Assembly: GCF_026151205.1 (NCBI RefSeq)
Contig: NC_087081.1
Span: forward strand, 16,108,837-16,172,836
Source: Bolinopsis microptera
Lineage: Eukaryota > Ctenophora > Tentaculata > Lobata > Bolinopsidae
Direction: 5' to 3'
Length of the DNA stretch: 64,000 bases
Both the position numbers and the translations under genes were made by a program. Position 1 is the first letter of the stretch. The number at the start of each line of letters is the position of its first letter. The notes under the pieces were generated by a model. That model was not told the origin of the DNA, ran no database searches, and worked only from the letters and a program-made list of their open reading frames with translations. Positions 55,801-63,414 of this stretch are shown here, one piece after another.

Positions 55801-58686
55801 ATTAGAGATATTGTTGAGAAGATTAGAGATATTGTTGAGAAAATTAGAGATATTTGATTCTTATATCGTGATCTTTTTTAATGTTAATTGCTTTTCATAA
55901 TTCTTTAAGTTATAGTTGGCAATGCAGTATCATTAATGCCTTTGGTTGCATAGTGCATTACTAAGTCGTATTCATAAGAAGTTGAAACAATTTGGTATTC
56001 ATGAATACAATACTTAAATTTAACTAGCTTGCGTCTTTCTACTGGATATCTTTTGATAAAGTTTAATTTTCAGGGGTTCCAATGTTTCCTTTACAGAGGG
56101 TGTGGGTTCAAGACAGCAGAGACGACAACGAGCCCCCGATAAGAGGAGAGATCGAGAGAGGTTAGTTTTTATAGAGTATATTTGAGAGTTACTTGGAGAG
56201 TAGTCTGCTACTATAATAGCAGAGTTTCTGTGCTGTTTGAGGCGGGGGGGGCGGGAGGGAGGTTATTAATACTCTTGACTCCCTGCCCCCCCCCCCCCCC
56301 CCCTGTTTGAGGTTATGTTGTCTGCTTATTAATAGTTAAAGACTTTACCTAAGCTATTGCACTTAAACGTACTTTGTAGGGGGAATTAAAGACATTGATA
56401 TGCAATCTCTATTCGGTAAAATCACTGATCTGTGGTAGTTTTCACATGAACAGCATTTGACTTAATATCGTTTGTCCCAAGTAATAACTAGTAGGAAATA
56501 TTATTATTAACACCGGGCCAGCTGAGTAGTAATTATTTGGATACACTAAATTCAAAACTATGCTCAACTGCAAAGAACTGGCAGCTAAAAGCTCAAAAGT
56601 ACGACAGAAGAACTCTTATAACGTGGAAATACCTTATTCGTTAAAAACTTCCTTTTAATGAGGATTAATTTGCAAGAAGGAAAGTATAAACTAACCGTAA
56701 AGACACTTGGTGTGAAGAGAATTGGAGTACTGTCCTTCCGGACAAGTAGTGCACCCTGCAGCGCCCATATCCCGGATGGTGTTTTCAGAGCACTTCTCAC
56801 ACGTGGTGTCGGACTTTATCCAACCAGCTGGGCACGCTTATGATGGAGGTGGTGGTTCAAAATTTAATGAAATACTTTTCAAATTTTACAGAGAAACTTA
56901 AATATTGCAGCGAACTCTTGCACAACCTTGGTATGAACCTTGGTAAGGACCAATCTACCAAAACACAGTGTTTACTTTAGTTACTTTTATACCGTAGGAT
57001 CTAGCTGCTAACCACTAATTAATAGTAAATAGTAAACATTAAATTAATGATGATAACATGAGCGAAATGGCTCGGGAAAAAATGTTTCTACTCACTTTCT
57101 GTAGCCACATCATAGCCTTCGTCATTTACACGAATAGACTTTGCATCTTCAATAGCAAAGTCATTTCGGTAGGGGAATCTTGATCCTAGTGCCTGAAAAA
57201 GAGAATTAAAAATTGCTATATAACTTTTTTTCCTCGGCTAATATTTGTCTCCTCAGCTAATATTTGGTTAAGATTTGTAAAATGGAGAGGCTCGTGATAC
57301 TAGCGGGGAGGTGACCCACGTTTGGATAATCGTAAAAAAGTATATTAAATACTCACAATGCCATCAACCATGATCTCAAACTCGCCCTCCCGGCATTTAA
57401 TTTCCACTTTGAAAAGCTTTCCTTCCTCAAAAGCAGGAAGATCGGTGATAATCTCCTCTTTATATTCGCCCTGCTCTTTGGAGTTCATAACAACCTGTGT
57501 GGAGATATTTATAATTATGTGAACATCTCCATACTAAGCAAGTTACTACAAACCGTTTTTAAATTCGGGTTTTCCCTTTACTCATACTGTAAAACGGGAA
57601 AACCCCGATTTACCGTGGAGTTTGGAAGGTTTCCAATGCTCATATAATGTATAGTGAGTTTGCCCCCCCCCCCCCCCCCCCAAACTTTGGGGGAAGAAAG
57701 TTGCGGCGATAAATTGCAGTTTGCAGTAGATCGGGGCAATCCAATTTGGGTGTTTTACCATGTACATTTGTACAACTTGTTAGCTTGTGTAACTTCTAAA
57801 CTGTACAATGTACATATGTTATGGATGAAAAGTCGCTCGTTATTTGTTAATCTCCAACACTTAAATTGGTTAGTAGCTATCGTTAATTGTTCAAAGCCAA
57901 AAGTTACGTTACTTCATCTGTGAAGCTTATTTCAGCCATGATTTCGTTCTGGAGTTCCATCTGCAGTTTGATGATGATAGGAGTTGCGGTCGTATAGGTA
58001 CCTTTCACTGAAATATTATAACTAATTAAAGTTGTATTATTTTGCCTTGTAGTAGATCAGTTCATCATTCTGAAAATCTAACGCCTATTTTTATTATATT
58101 TTCATTCATATTACCAGTGATTACTCTCATCGGCCTTAATGGCAAAAAAGCAAACTATTAAGAAAAGTATAACTCTTTAAAAAAATAAGCGATGAACACT
58201 TTATTCTTGTTAATTAAATAATTTTGATTGTACTGACCAACGATGACGTCTCCGAGTGCTAAAGGGCTTTCAATATTGTAGTCAGCCTGGACTCCTACAA
58301 AGAAAATAATGTTTTCATTAACTTACTTTAATTGAGAGATATAAATAGAATAAAAAATGGGACTCTAAATTTACCGAGATTATATTTAAGCGATAAATGA
58401 TCGTTTGAAGGTGCTGTTTTGGGTATCCGTTTTGATTGCTATATATCTGAATACTGGTGGAGACTTGCGCCATATTTGGGTCGACACGTGACATAAATAA
58501 TAGATTCTATGTTTTGACACGTGACATTAATAATAAATTCTATGTTTTGACACGTGACATAAATTCTAGGTTTTGACACGTGACATTAATAATAAATTCT
58601 ACGTTTTGACACGTGACATAACACGTGACAGAGATACCAGGCATCTTACCTATGAGAATGAGCAGCATGCTGAGCAGCAGTTTCAT
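39024..58686 (-). CDS. Secreted mosaic gene: galectin, Cys-rich, sushi, discoidin-like, PAN modules
   Basis: Minus-strand gene of at least 26 exons: 58686-58650, 58294-58238, 58007-57913, 57494-57357, 57192-57096, 56836-56696, 55170-54727, 54524-54339, 47950-47510, 47340-47161, 46768-46590, 46409-46127, 45967-45740, 45512-45369, 45168-44737, 43764-43318, 43047-42901, 42720-42619, 42315-42142, 41775-41581, 41053-40871, 40108-39926, 39696-39517, 39340-39261, 39170-39132, 39087-39024. Every junction is GT-AG and phase-consistent, and most modules are 1-1 exons. It starts with a signal peptide ([13 protein letters not shown]); no stop is found, so the 3' end is unknown. Linking exon 8 to exon 9 across CTR9 exons 10-19 is inference, supported by matching phase and by no start or stop codon found between. 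Role: extracellular carbohydrate or surface recognition, inferred from domains. Confidence 0.75.
39517..40108 (-). CDS. Mosaic gene exons 22-23: two sushi domains
   Basis: Exon 22 (40108-39926): [40 protein letters not shown]. Exon 23 (39696-39517): [38 protein letters not shown]. Both phase 1-1. The end and donor of exon 22 are duplicated 59 bp downstream (39839-39881) next to a G-rich run. Confidence 0.85.
40388..40938. repeat. 79-bp tandem repeat of an exon 3' end plus splice donor
   Basis: Seven copies at exactly 79-bp spacing (ctcacc at 40392, 40471, 40550, 40629, 40708, 40787, 40866). The rightmost copy is the real end of sushi exon 21 with its GTGAGAAC donor. The other six repeat the coding end, the donor and ~12 intron bases. 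All keep the donor intact. Confidence 0.93.
40871..41053 (-). CDS. Mosaic gene exon 21: sushi domain with repeated donor
   Basis: [47 protein letters not shown]. The last ~65 bases of this exon plus the donor are repeated in tandem through the downstream intron (79-bp unit). Confidence 0.85.
41063..41340. repeat. 11-bp VNTR (atgtggttgtt) with copied acceptor
   Basis: About 22 copies of an 11-bp unit end at about 41310. It is followed by gtcagctgggatacccgtacaagtatctg, a copy of the exon 21 acceptor and first ~25 coding bases. A shorter run of the same unit lies next to the exon 22 acceptor at 40125-40165. Confidence 0.9.
41581..42315 (-). CDS. Mosaic gene exons 19-20: two sushi domains
   Basis: Exon 19 (42315-42142): [39 protein letters not shown]. 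Exon 20 (41775-41581): [41 protein letters not shown] four-Cys spacing, phase 1-1. Confidence 0.85.
41818..41893. repeat. 21-bp tandem repeat
   Basis: Nearly four copies of aattgtattaaatcaaggatt in the intron upstream of sushi exon 20. Confidence 0.9.
42619..43047 (-). CDS. Mosaic gene exons 17-18: GCC2/GCC3-like modules
   Basis: Exon 17 (43047-42901) reads [16 protein letters not shown] and [17 protein letters not shown]. Exon 18 (42720-42619) reads [17 protein letters not shown] then CVPG. Ephrin-receptor-like Cys spacing; both exons are phase 1-1. Confidence 0.7.
43318..43764 (-). CDS. Mosaic gene exon 16: unnamed module, copy 3
   Basis: Begins GWIPVRRTN, with [37 protein letters not shown] and FYRVKPG. 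Third copy of the exon 7 and 15 module. Phase 1-1. Confidence 0.7.
43895..44662. mobile_element. Mariner-type non-autonomous element, 768 bp
   Basis: Terminal inverted repeats of about 46 bp, starting CAGGGTGGGCCAAAAGTCAG and nearly perfect, flanked by TA on both sides (43893-43894 and 44663-44664). It is inserted within a TATAATTAG tandem repeat that continues on each side. It lies in the intron between exons 15 and 16 of the mosaic gene. Only short ORFs; no transposase. Confidence 0.9.
44737..45168 (-). CDS. Mosaic gene exon 15: unnamed module, copy 2
   Basis: Begins DWLEIKKG, with [37 protein letters not shown] and SDYFRPKSG. It shares the skeleton of exons 7 and 16. Phase 1-1. Confidence 0.7.
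45369..45512 (-). CDS. Mosaic gene exon 14: GCC2/GCC3-like module
   Basis: [20 protein letters not shown] followed by [17 protein letters not shown], the C-x2-C ephrin-receptor-like pattern. Phase 1-1. Confidence 0.7.
45740..45967 (-). CDS. Mosaic gene exon 13: PAN/apple-like domain
   Basis: Reads [36 protein letters not shown] and GWYTAFRSC: the paired-Cys pattern of PAN modules (C..C...C..A, then CY, then C). Phase 1-1. PAN domains bind proteins or carbohydrates outside the cell. Confidence 0.65.
46127..46768 (-). CDS. Mosaic gene exons 11-12: second discoidin-like domain, split by a new intron
   Basis: Exon 11 (46768-46590) reads [19 protein letters not shown] and [15 protein letters not shown]. 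Exon 12 (46409-46127) continues [16 protein letters not shown] and ends [15 protein letters not shown]. Together they form one F5/8-like sandwich. The phase-0 intron falls inside the core strand FINK/VVIYY. It is made of Penelope-like DNA between 13-bp direct repeats, unlike the other 1-1 introns of this gene. Confidence 0.75.
46410..46537 (-). mobile_element. Penelope-like 3' fragment forming an intron
   Basis: On the minus strand it is almost identical to 31794-31919 (agggcttatgtcactgaag ... aaattcctc), with a single difference noticed over about 125 bases. TAGATAACCACCT flanks the inserted DNA at 46399-46411 and 46579-46591. Confidence 0.92.
46748..46834. repeat. 43-bp duplication copying an acceptor
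   Basis: ctccaggtaatatcgctcta and the following intron bases occur twice, so the 3' splice site of mosaic gene exon 11 has a second copy 43 bp upstream in the intron. The copies differ at a few bases. Confidence 0.85.
47006..47157. repeat. 7-bp array (CTACTCA)n abutting a splice donor
   Basis: About 21 heptamers with a single variant (cacaact). On the minus strand each unit reads GTGAGTA, a consensus 5' splice site. The array begins 3-4 bases after the real donor of exon 10. Confidence 0.93.
47161..47340 (-). CDS. Mosaic gene exon 10: short Cys-rich module
   Basis: About 60 residues with ten Cys ([47 protein letters not shown]), phase 1-1. I do not know its family name. The donor is immediately followed by a (GTGAGTA)n array. 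Confidence 0.7.
47510..47950 (-). CDS. Mosaic gene exon 9: discoidin/fucolectin-like (F5/8-type) domain
   Basis: A 146-codon phase 1-1 exon. Features are [17 protein letters not shown] (the A.DG...T position), [20 protein letters not shown] (the W..hdLg....I..h.h. core), a Cys pair, and [11 protein letters not shown] at the end, as in fucolectin-type F5/8 domains. Binding to sugars or phospholipids is expected from family; residues for fucose binding are not confirmed. Confidence 0.75.
48249..49964 (+). CDS. CTR9: CTR9 exons 10-13: last TPRs and coiled-coil start
   Basis: Exon 10 [20 protein letters not shown], exon 11 [20 protein letters not shown], exon 12 [19 protein letters not shown] and exon 13 [14 protein letters not shown] match the conserved CTR9 order. 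They pick up in phase after the 21.5-kb intron 9 and lie antisense inside the largest intron of the mosaic gene. Confidence 0.96.
48893..49022. repeat. GGGGAACACGTG minisatellite and copied end of CTR9 exon 11
   Basis: Immediately after the exon 11 donor (gtaaat) come five 12-bp CACGTG units. Then ttggagcttgcgcagcgctt...catgctcag/gtaatt at about 48986-49022 repeats the last 36 bases of exon 11 with its donor. Confidence 0.9.
49152..49271. mobile_element. Tc1/pogo-like MITE, 120 bp
   Basis: CAGTAAAAACCCGATTTACC at the left and a matching inverted end (ggtaaatcgcggtattactg), with TA on both sides (49150-49151 and 49272-49273). The interior repeats CCGATTTACCG-like segments. It lies in CTR9 intron 11. 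Confidence 0.75.
50094..50119. repeat. Poly-C tract, 26 bases
   Basis: C homopolymer in CTR9 intron 13. Further tracts of 25, 18 and 19 C lie at 51001-51025, 56286-56303 and 57663-57681. Confidence 0.95.
50224..52866 (+). CDS. CTR9: CTR9 exons 14-19: charged C-terminal tail
   Basis: Six exons rich in Lys, Glu, Asp and Ser ([47 protein letters not shown]), as in the disordered CTR9 C-terminus. Exon 19 opens with four copies of a 10-residue unit, [10 protein letters not shown], encoded by a 30-bp tandem repeat (52180-52300). Stop TAG 52864-52866. This lengthens the protein relative to the human one (1173 residues). Phases 1, 1, 0, 2, 1, 1 agree at each junction. Confidence 0.93.
50350..50437. 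mobile_element. Tc1/pogo-like MITE, 88 bp
   Basis: Same family as 49152-49271: CAGTAAAACCCCGATTTACT at the left, ...gttttactg at the right, TA on both sides. A degenerate relative lies near 57588-57620. Confidence 0.7.
52872..53316. repeat. 14-bp minisatellite starting at the CTR9 stop codon
   Basis: About 31 copies of acatgtgacatatt, starting six bases after TAG, hence in the CTR9 3' UTR. The unit holds the palindrome ACATGT and a few single-base variants (tatcac, ttttac, ttacct). Confidence 0.95.
53317..54338. other. CTR9 3' flank, no gene seen
   Basis: AT-rich and without a supported ORF; presumably holds CTR9 polyadenylation signals and, on the minus strand, intron 8 of the mosaic gene. 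Confidence 0.4.
54339..54524 (-). CDS. Mosaic gene exon 8: sushi (CCP) domain
   Basis: Four Cys in CCP spacing: [40 protein letters not shown]. Phase 1-1, as is usual for sushi exons. In the single-gene model the next exon downstream lies 6.4 kb away, beyond ten antisense CTR9 exons. Confidence 0.85.
54727..55170 (-). CDS. Mosaic gene exon 7: unnamed ~145-residue module, copy 1
   Basis: Single-exon module, phase 1-1. It starts GWTATREN, has [10 protein letters not shown], an aromatic W before [13 protein letters not shown], then [11 protein letters not shown] and [11 protein letters not shown] at the end. The same skeleton (LQI, W, GV.I.CNG..V.DY, C...W, F/YR.KPG) recurs in exons 15 and 16. 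I do not recognise the family; a lamin-G or FAMeT-like sandwich is possible. Confidence 0.7.
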
Positions 58687-61600
58687 CTTGTCAAACCTGC
58701 TTCTCTCCTCGCAAACCTTCAACTTTTATAACATGATATTTGTACTGAACATAATAAATCATCATAACATAAGATATTATTTAAAATTAGATGTGAATTC
58801 TAGATGTTAATGATACTATTTGATCAAAAATGTAAAATAAATAAAAAATAGCCAGATACTCTAACACAGAGAAGCAGCTCAACAAAACATTCCCATAAAT
58901 CTGAGCTACTCCCGAAATAGTAAACGGCCCGCTATCTCGTACTGGTCACCAGCCACACGCTAAGGACCTTCTAGTGGTCCTAATGTTACTATTACTACTA
59001 ATGTCATAGGTAATAGTGTTGTTTGCGGTGGTCAGGCGGTGCTCCCTGCCCCTCCGAGCCTGCTCTCGTTTCTCTCCCTGGTGTGAGCACTGAGCCAGTT
59101 TTGTGAGGTTAACGTTATCAGACATCCCACATTATTGTACATGCAAACTCTGAGCTGTATGTTCCAGGAAGATCACTAGGATTTAATCGATCTCCTCGCG
59201 CTCTCTCGTTGCACGTGCGGTACTTCAATCTTACACGTGCCATGCTGGTCAGGTGCTGGTATGGTATAGCTTAAAACTTGTATTTATTCAAAAAGATCCT
59301 AAAAGCTAGGGTACTGAATACTGAAAAAAAACCCCACCATTTAATTTTTAATACTTTTATACAATAAGGAAGGACGGTGGACTAGGAAAGAGGATGCCAA
59401 CTCTTACTATCTGCACTATAAGCATTAAGCAAGAGGACTAGCGGCTAAGCGGTGGCTTATCTCTGGATAAGTAGACCACCTCAGCTCAGATCATGAGCTT
59501 GACGTCTAAATACGAACTCATACTGGATGGTTTTAGTGTCATTGCTCCATATTCCTTAGTCGCGCCCTCTTACTTATGCTAGACATATGACAATGTCACT
59601 AGGTCACTAGACATGACAGATGACCTAGTGAAAACTGAGCTAGAGATTGTTGTACATGCCAAAGGAAAGGCTTTATAAAAACAATTCAGCTTAAACTGAG
59701 CTAAAGATTGTGGTCCTAACACTTCGTAAGTAAAGACTGATGGGAAAATAATAGGAAAAAAGAAGATTTTCAGAAGATAATTTGGTTAAGTGTAATTTAA
59801 GGTGTACAAAAATTAGTAAAATTTAATGTAAAAAAGTGTAATTTAGTATACATTTTTTCCTACACCATACACCAAAAAAGGCAAAAGTGTAGTGTAGAAA
59901 AGTGTAAAAAAATGTAAAAAAGTGTTGTGAACCCCCCAGGTCCATACAAAAAATAAGGTGTATATGGATGAAAACAAAATATGTACTATCAAGGTATCAT
60001 AACTAACAATGTAGGATAAACCTATAATAACCTATAAATGGAGTGTTATAAAGCTATATCTGTATTTCAAACATCTTTCTTATAATTAATGTTCAAAAAA
60101 AATGTAAAAAAGTGTTCAAGGGAACAATATATGTTAGTATTAACATGGGTACAGTAAAGATAATGTTAGTATTATTATGGGTACAGTAATGATAATGTTT
60201 AATTAATTAATTAATTAAGTGATTAAGTAATTAACATGGGTACAGTAAAGATAATGTTAGTATTAACATGGGTACAGTAAAGATAATGTTAGTATTATTA
60301 TGGGTACAGTAATGATAATGTTTAATTAATTAATTGATTAAGTGATTAAGTAATTAAAATGGGTACAGTAAAGATAATGTTAGTATTAACATGGGTACAG
60401 TATATGTCCCACCAGGTTGACGCAGTTTCCAGTGGGCGGGAACGTGCTGGGCTCCAACACTAACAGCTTCAGAGACAGTTACTCTAACCTCCCTAAATAC
60501 ATTACCATGCAGGATGTTAAAGGTGAGCAATGTTAACAATGCATGATGTTAAAGGTGAGCAATGTTAACAATGCAGGATGTTAAAGGTGAGCAATGTTAA
60601 CAATGCAGGATGTTAAAGGTGAGCAATGTTAACAATGCAGGATGTTAAAGGTGAGCAATGTTAACAATGCAGGATGTTAAAGGTGAGCTATGTTAACAAT
60701 GCAGGATGTTAAAGGTGAGCAATGTTAACAATGCAGGATGTTAAAGGTGAGCAATGTTAACAATGCAGGATGTTAAAGGTGAGCAATGTTTACAGTGCAC
60801 GTCTAAATCACACGGTTCATTTGTATTCACACGTGTGCTTTGCTGAGAACGGTAAACTTTGGCTTAAGATGCCGCCAACTGTAGCCTTGCCTATTAGATG
60901 CAGCCAACTGCAGCCTTGCCTATTAGATGCAGCCAACTGTAGCCTTACCTATAAGATGCAGCCAACTGCAGCCTTGCCTATTAGATGCAGCCAACTGCAG
61001 CCTCGCCTATTAGATGCAGCCAACTGCAGCCTCGCCTATTAGATGCAGCCAACTGCAGCCTCGCCTTTTAGATGCAGCCGACTGCAGCCTCGCCTATTAG
61101 ATGCAGCCAACTGCAGCCTTACCTATTAGATGCAGCCAACTGTAGCCGTGCCTATTAGATGCAGCCAACTGTAGCCGTGCCTATTAGATGCAGCCAACTG
61201 TAGCCTTGCCTATTAGATGCAGCCAACTGCAGCCTTGCCTATTAGATGCAGCCAACTGCAGCCTTGCCTATTAGATGCAGCCAACTGTAGCCGTGCCTAT
61301 TAGATGCAGCCAACTGTAGCCGTGCCTATTAGATGCAGCCAACTGCAGCCTTGCCTATTAGATGCAGCCAACTGCAGCCTCGCCTATTAGATGCAGCCAA
61401 CTGTAGCCGTGCCTATTAGATGCAGCCAACTGTAGCCTTGCCTATTAGATGCAGCCAACTGTAGCCGTGCCTATTAGATGCAGCCAACTGTAGCCGTGCC
61501 TATTAGATGCAGCCAACTGCAGCCTTGCCTATTAGATGCAGCCAACTGCAGCCTTGCCTATTAGATGCAGCCAACTGCAGCCGTGCCTATTAGATGCAGC

Positions 61601-62936
61601 CAACTGTAGCCTTGCCTATTAGATGCAGCCAACTGTAGCCGTGCCTATTAGATGCAGCCAACTGTAGCCGTGCCTATTAGATGCAGCCAACTGCAGCCTC
61701 GCCTATTAGATGCAGCCAACTGTAGCCTTGCCTATTAGATGCAGCCAACTGCAGCCTTGCCTATTAGATGCAGCCAACTGCAGCCTTGCCTATTAGATGC
61801 AGCCAACTGCAGCCTCGCCTATTAGATGCAGCCAACTGCAGCCTTGCCTATTAGATGCAGCCAACTGCAGCCTCGTCTATTAGATGCAGCCAACTGCAGC
61901 CTTGTCTATTAGATGGAGCCAACTGCAGCCTCGCCTATTAGATGCAGCCAACTGCAGCCTCGCCTATTAGATGCAGCCAACTGCAGCCTCGCCTATTAGA
62001 TGCAGCCAACTGCAGCCTTACCTATTAGATGCAGCCAACTGCAGCCTTGCCTATTAGATGCAGCCAACTGCAGCCTCGCCTATTAGATGCAGCCAACTGC
62101 AGCCTCGCCTATTAGATGCAGCCAACTGCAGCCTTACCTATTAGATGCAGCCAACTGCAGCCTCGTCTATTAGATGCAGCCAACTGCAGCCTTGCCTATT
62201 AGATGCAGCCAACTGCAGCCTCGCCTATTAGATGCAGCCAACTGCAGCCTTGCCTATTAGATGCAGCCAACTGCAGCCTCGTCTATTAGATGCAGCCAAC
62301 TGCAGCCTCGTCTATTAGATGCAGCCAACTGCAGCCTTGCTGTCACGGCAGTTAGCCGGTTGGCTGTTTCAATCTGCACGCTGCAGTTGAGCACTTGCAA
62401 CTTAACAATTATCCTAGTCCATTTTTTTTGCTCCATTTTCGAAAGGATAACCCTACATGATGGGTTAAAAATCGTTCTTCGTTCGAACAGCTGGATTAAT
62501 ACGTTAAGATTGATCTTAAATGTGTATTCGTAACTTTACAGTTTGCATGTTTTGTTAGATGAAAACAAGTCTGCATTATACATTTTTCATTTTCAGCGGT
62601 TGCTATCTCTAGATTGAGTACGGAGGGAGGGTCAAGTGACGATCTTTATGAGTAAGACACATCGATTTCAAACATCTTTCTTATAATGAATGTTACGGTT
62701 TTGAATTTAAATTATTCGATATTTATTTTAACGTAAGACATGCAAGCAAAATCTATTTTCAAGGTTTGATCACGACTAATGCCACTAATCGGGCTCTCAT
62801 CCTATCTCAATAAAATTATAAATTGTAGTATTTGTTTCAGTTCCCCGCTAGTAGACGAGATGATTGCATGTACTCTTAAGTTCTTCAATTGTTATTTCAA
62901 GATGGAAGAGAACAACAAGCCCCGCCCTATGATGGC
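55579..62936 (+). CDS. Unidentified spliced gene, 5' or internal part, runs off the window
   Basis: Five exons join in phase: 55579-55676 (or from acceptor 55567), 56074-56160, 60416-60522, 62597-62651, 62841-62936. The reading is [20 protein letters not shown]..., then [54 protein letters not shown], and SPLVDEMIACTLKFFNCYF up to a GTAAGT donor. I do not recognise the protein; composition is non-repetitive and looks like a conserved intracellular protein. ATG 55579 may be the start or an internal Met. Intron 2 (56161-60415) contains exons 1-6 of the minus-strand mosaic gene. Confidence 0.6.
55677..55855. repeat. 21-bp minisatellite starting at a splice donor
   Basis: About eight copies of gagatattgttgagaaaatta. 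The first copy begins inside the GTGAGATATTG donor of the preceding exon. Confidence 0.92.
56696..56836 (-). CDS. Mosaic gene exon 6: Cys-rich GCC2/GCC3-like module
   Basis: Encodes [19 protein letters not shown] and [17 protein letters not shown], the tandem C-x2-C spacing of ephrin-receptor-like (GCC2/GCC3) modules. It is a phase 1-1 exon with acceptor ATAAG and donor GTTAGT. Confidence 0.7.
57096..58686 (-). CDS. Mosaic gene exons 1-5: signal peptide and galectin domain
   Basis: Exon 1 encodes a hydrophobic signal peptide of about 13 residues and splices (ATAG/GTAAG) into a galectin-like beta-sandwich. Features are [13 protein letters not shown], then [20 protein letters not shown] (the galectin VVRNS..G region), [16 protein letters not shown] and [17 protein letters not shown] (the F.V.VNG..F.HR region). 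The canonical H-x-NPR strand is not clearly kept ([17 protein letters not shown]), so sugar specificity may differ. Galectins usually lack a signal peptide, so a secreted-by-leader galectin fused to other modules is unusual. Confidence 0.75.
58490..58632. repeat. Tandem repeat around gttttgacacgtgacat
   Basis: Four or five copies of a ~33-bp unit with CACGTG, about 20 bp downstream (minus strand) of the signal-peptide exon donor. Confidence 0.85.
58687..60130. other. Promoter side of the mosaic gene; no ORF supported
   Basis: Contains the 5' flank of the minus-strand gene (transcribed leftwards) within intron 2 of the plus-strand gene. It has A-rich repeats (agtgtaaaaaa) around 59815-59930. 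No core promoter motif is clear. Confidence 0.4.
60131..60410. repeat. Degenerate ~110-bp tandem repeat next to an acceptor
   Basis: Blocks of gttagtattaacatgggtacagtaaagataatg and runs of taattaat are repeated two to five times up to the acceptor of the exon at 60416. Confidence 0.8.
60509..60790. repeat. 32-bp minisatellite copying an exon end plus donor
   Basis: Nine copies of atgcaggatgttaaag/gtgagcaatgttaaca. The first copy contains the true last 16 coding bases of the exon at 60416-60522 and its GTGAGC donor; the rest repeat both. Confidence 0.95.
60868..62340. repeat. 29-bp minisatellite, about 50 copies
   Basis: Unit agatgcagccaactgcagccttgcctatt, with CTGCAG palindromes and C/T variants at a few fixed positions. 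It occupies most of the intron before exon 62597. Confidence 0.97.
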
Positions 62937-63414
62937 GTAAGTAATTTAGAATAATTACTCTAATTACCTGAGTACGGGGTTGGTAGCGGACCTGAAAACC
63001 TTTAAAAAACCTTAAAAATCGTGAAATTGCCAAAAAACCTTAAAAAGAGCGGTTTCAGCTCAAAAAACCTTAAAAAAGGAGAACAAAACCTTTAAAAGTT
63101 TTTGAGAACCTTAAAAAAGCGTTCAAAAAACCGGGATTGGCATCTTCTCAAATTATACCTAGCAAGGTGTATCTCGGATTGAATTTGAAATTATACCTAG
63201 CAACTTAGCAAGGTGTATCTCGGATTGAATTTGAAATTATACCTAGTAAGGTGTACCTTGGTTGGGCAAAAAAACCTGTGACCTTTTTTTCTTTTTTTTC
63301 TTTTTTTTGGTCTTCACAAATAAACTGTAGTTTATGTGTCAACTTTCTTTTTTTCTTTTTTTTTGCGATACGGAAAGAAAACTTGCAAAAAACAACCTTA
63401 AAAACAAGCAAGTC
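62937..63414. other. Intron with A-rich and T-rich runs
   Basis: Holds repeated aaaaaaccttaaaa blocks and three copies of aaattatacctag(ca)aaggtgta (63150-63255). No gene seen. Confidence 0.5.

Noticed and set aside
60770-62533. Plus-strand repeat ORFs (CSLQPCLLDAAN-type)
   Set aside because: By-products of the 29-bp minisatellite in an intron.
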